From contig JAFXZT010000097.1 in assembly GCA_017541145.1 (NCBI GenBank), positions 1-53,027 on the forward strand: 53,027 nt of DNA, in the 5' to 3' direction. Below, one piece after another: positions 51,807 to 53,027 of this stretch. A program made the translations under genes and the position numbers. The notes under the pieces are model-generated. The model was given only the letters and a program-made list of their open reading frames with translations, was not told the origin of the DNA and ran no database searches. The number at the start of each line of letters is the position of its first letter. The stretch's first letter is position 1. This stretch comes from Bacteroidales bacterium. GTDB lineage: Bacteria > Bacteroidota > Bacteroidia > Bacteroidales > UBA3824.

Positions 51807-53027
51807 ATGTTCAATAAATTGGCTGTTTTATTTTATCTGATTTTTTTTTAAAATCCTTTTGCTGTCTTTGCACAAGGCTCAAACTCGGTAAATATCAGTA
51901 TTTTGGGTTGCGGAAATTATAGTGCAAAACTTTCTGATTATTACTCGCCCAAAAATGCCGGGATGTTAACTGTAATTGTCAGAAATACTGACTTCAAAGA
52001 TCCTTATTTGCAAATCCAACTTTACATGTCGGTAACAAACGGTCTCAAAACTTATATCCAAACCAAAAGTCCGAACACTTCAAAAATAAATTAACACTGA
52101 CAATGTGATAATTACAACTCGTTATCGCAGTATTGATACTCCCGTTGGCATGGTTGAGCCTGAGGAACTTGAGAATTTTGTAAAATCGCTTTGGCTTGAT
52201 GGAAATTCGCTCGCCTCATCGTCAAAAATTCGTGATACAATTGTAATTGACCAAAAATTTGATTACCTTTACCGCCGTGAAAGCGGTGAGTTTGTAGCCG
52301 TTATTGTAAATTCAGATGGTTCTACGACAGAAACCGAATTTGACCTTCACAAAAATCCGTCGCAAACGTTGATAAACCGACGGCAAAGGCGACAGCTTGG
52401 TTTATTCACAAAACGGACAAGTAATGGGCATAAAAGAATACAGAGCCTCAGGCGGAAACCGTGCGTTACTCAATGATTACCACCGCAGAAGCGACAGCTT
52501 AGCGCAGTGGCAAATCAACTTTTTGCCCTATGAAGAACAAAATTACGGCTTTGACTACCTTGGCAGCGGTAGCCACGGAATTTATTCAGGTTCAGAATAT
52601 TACCCGTATTTGTCCGGCAATTATGATTTACGTTACAAATCCGTTGAATGCGATCAAAACGACAAAGTAATTGTAGATTTTGGAAGTTATCCCGAAAAAG
52701 ATTCGGTAATTTTCAAAGATAAATACGGCGTAAAACTCAAAGTTTCAAAAGGTAACATCTTGAATTTCAGCGGCGTAACCGATGCTGACACAAATTATAT
52801 TTATGCCTACCGTGGCGATGAAAAAATCGGAAAACTTTCTGTAAATACTTATAAGAAAAAGTCTTACAAAGTTGTTTTGGTGAGTGTAAATAAGGCAAAG
52901 TTACCTGATATAATCAGCTTACAAGATTCTCTAAATAAGTATTACAAACAAAGTGTTGTAAGTTTTGAAGTTGATACGGTTAATTTTTATTTACCAGAAT
53001 TAACAAGTTTTTCGCATGGTGGAAGTC
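51807..53027 (+). pseudogene. Disrupted large secreted protein with TANFOR-like N-terminus (continues past window)
   Basis: Starting at ATG 51807 the frame reads a signal peptide (MFNKLAVLFYLIFF) interrupted by TAA at 51849, then continues in the same frame NPFAVFAQG and into NYSAKLSDYYSPKNAGMLTV and IVRNTDFKDPYLQIQLYMSV until TAA at 52092. The reading resumes one phase over (TDNVIITTRYRSIDTPVG, from about 52093). A second shift near 52350-52376 moves it again, and the third frame (TDGKGDSLVYSQNGQVMG ... ) is open from 52376 to the window end. The first part resembles the TANFOR domain found at the N-terminus of large Bacteroidales surface proteins. Three independent lesions argue for a decaying gene; sequencing error in the T9 run could explain only the first. 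The family call is tentative. Confidence 0.55.

Noticed and set aside
1-53027. tRNA, rRNA, CRISPR array or intact IS element
   Set aside because: Looked for cloverleaf-type sequences, regular repeats and transposase frames with inverted ends; none found apart from the partial Rpn gene.

Overview
The window comes from a member of the Bacteroidota, most likely of the order Bacteroidales. The evidence is convergent. The DNA is AT-rich. The primary sigma factor is the short (286 aa) Bacteroidota form. Many genes are preceded by the Bacteroidota -7 box TAnnTTTG rather than an E. coli-type promoter, and Shine-Dalgarno sequences are generally absent. Family content points the same way: a lipoprotein GH43 arabinanase, regulator-propeller (Reg_prop) sensors, a PD40-OmpA protein, a fused DAHP synthase-chorismate mutase, and RHS and TANFOR-like remnants. 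I saw no rRNA, tRNA, CRISPR array or intact insertion sequence.

Layout. 1-3.4 kb: a partial Rpn-type nuclease gene, a tiny lipoprotein and a secreted endo-arabinanase. 3.7-11.3 kb: housekeeping genes rpoD (minus), then parC, ffh, folD, a Fur-family regulator and a DUF2461 gene (plus). 11.3-20.1 kb (minus): a compact signalling operon lipoprotein-recX-hybrid kinase-double receiver-cheA-cheW-MCP, with one good promoter upstream of the lipoprotein. 20.2-22.1 kb (minus): a secreted protein and two Hsp20 paralogues. 22.3 kb: a divergent LuxE-like acyl-protein synthetase. 23.4-28.2 kb: a membrane protein with an XRE regulator, divergent from pspA, then a VanX-like lipoprotein, a coiled-coil membrane protein and a secreted protein. 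28.3-33.1 kb (minus): the aromatic amino acid operon pheA-aminotransferase-tyrA-DAHPS/chorismate mutase-aroD. 33.6-48.9 kb (plus): two giant Reg_prop sensors ending in SpoIIE/PP2C phosphatases, which flank a BadF-type kinase, two tandem DUF4178-like paralogues and a PD40-OmpA/partner pair. 48.9-53 kb: an M18 aminopeptidase, an amidase with SH3-like repeats and the broken start of a large TANFOR-like surface protein.

The most striking finding is a complete transcription attenuator in front of pheA. It has a TAACTTTG promoter, a 22-codon leader peptide in which residues 8-16 read YYFAFYFYF, an intrinsic terminator just before pheA, and an antiterminator pairing that uses the last leader codons. 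It has the same logic as proteobacterial pheL-type attenuators and would couple the whole Phe/Tyr operon to charged tRNA-Phe and tRNA-Tyr. Secondary points of interest are TGACA-N3-TGTCA palindromes around the Hsp20 promoter, strong Shine-Dalgarno sites used only by the Hsp20 genes, an output-less double-receiver protein placed between a NarX-type kinase and CheA, and a kinase whose own receiver carries Glu at the phosphorylation site.
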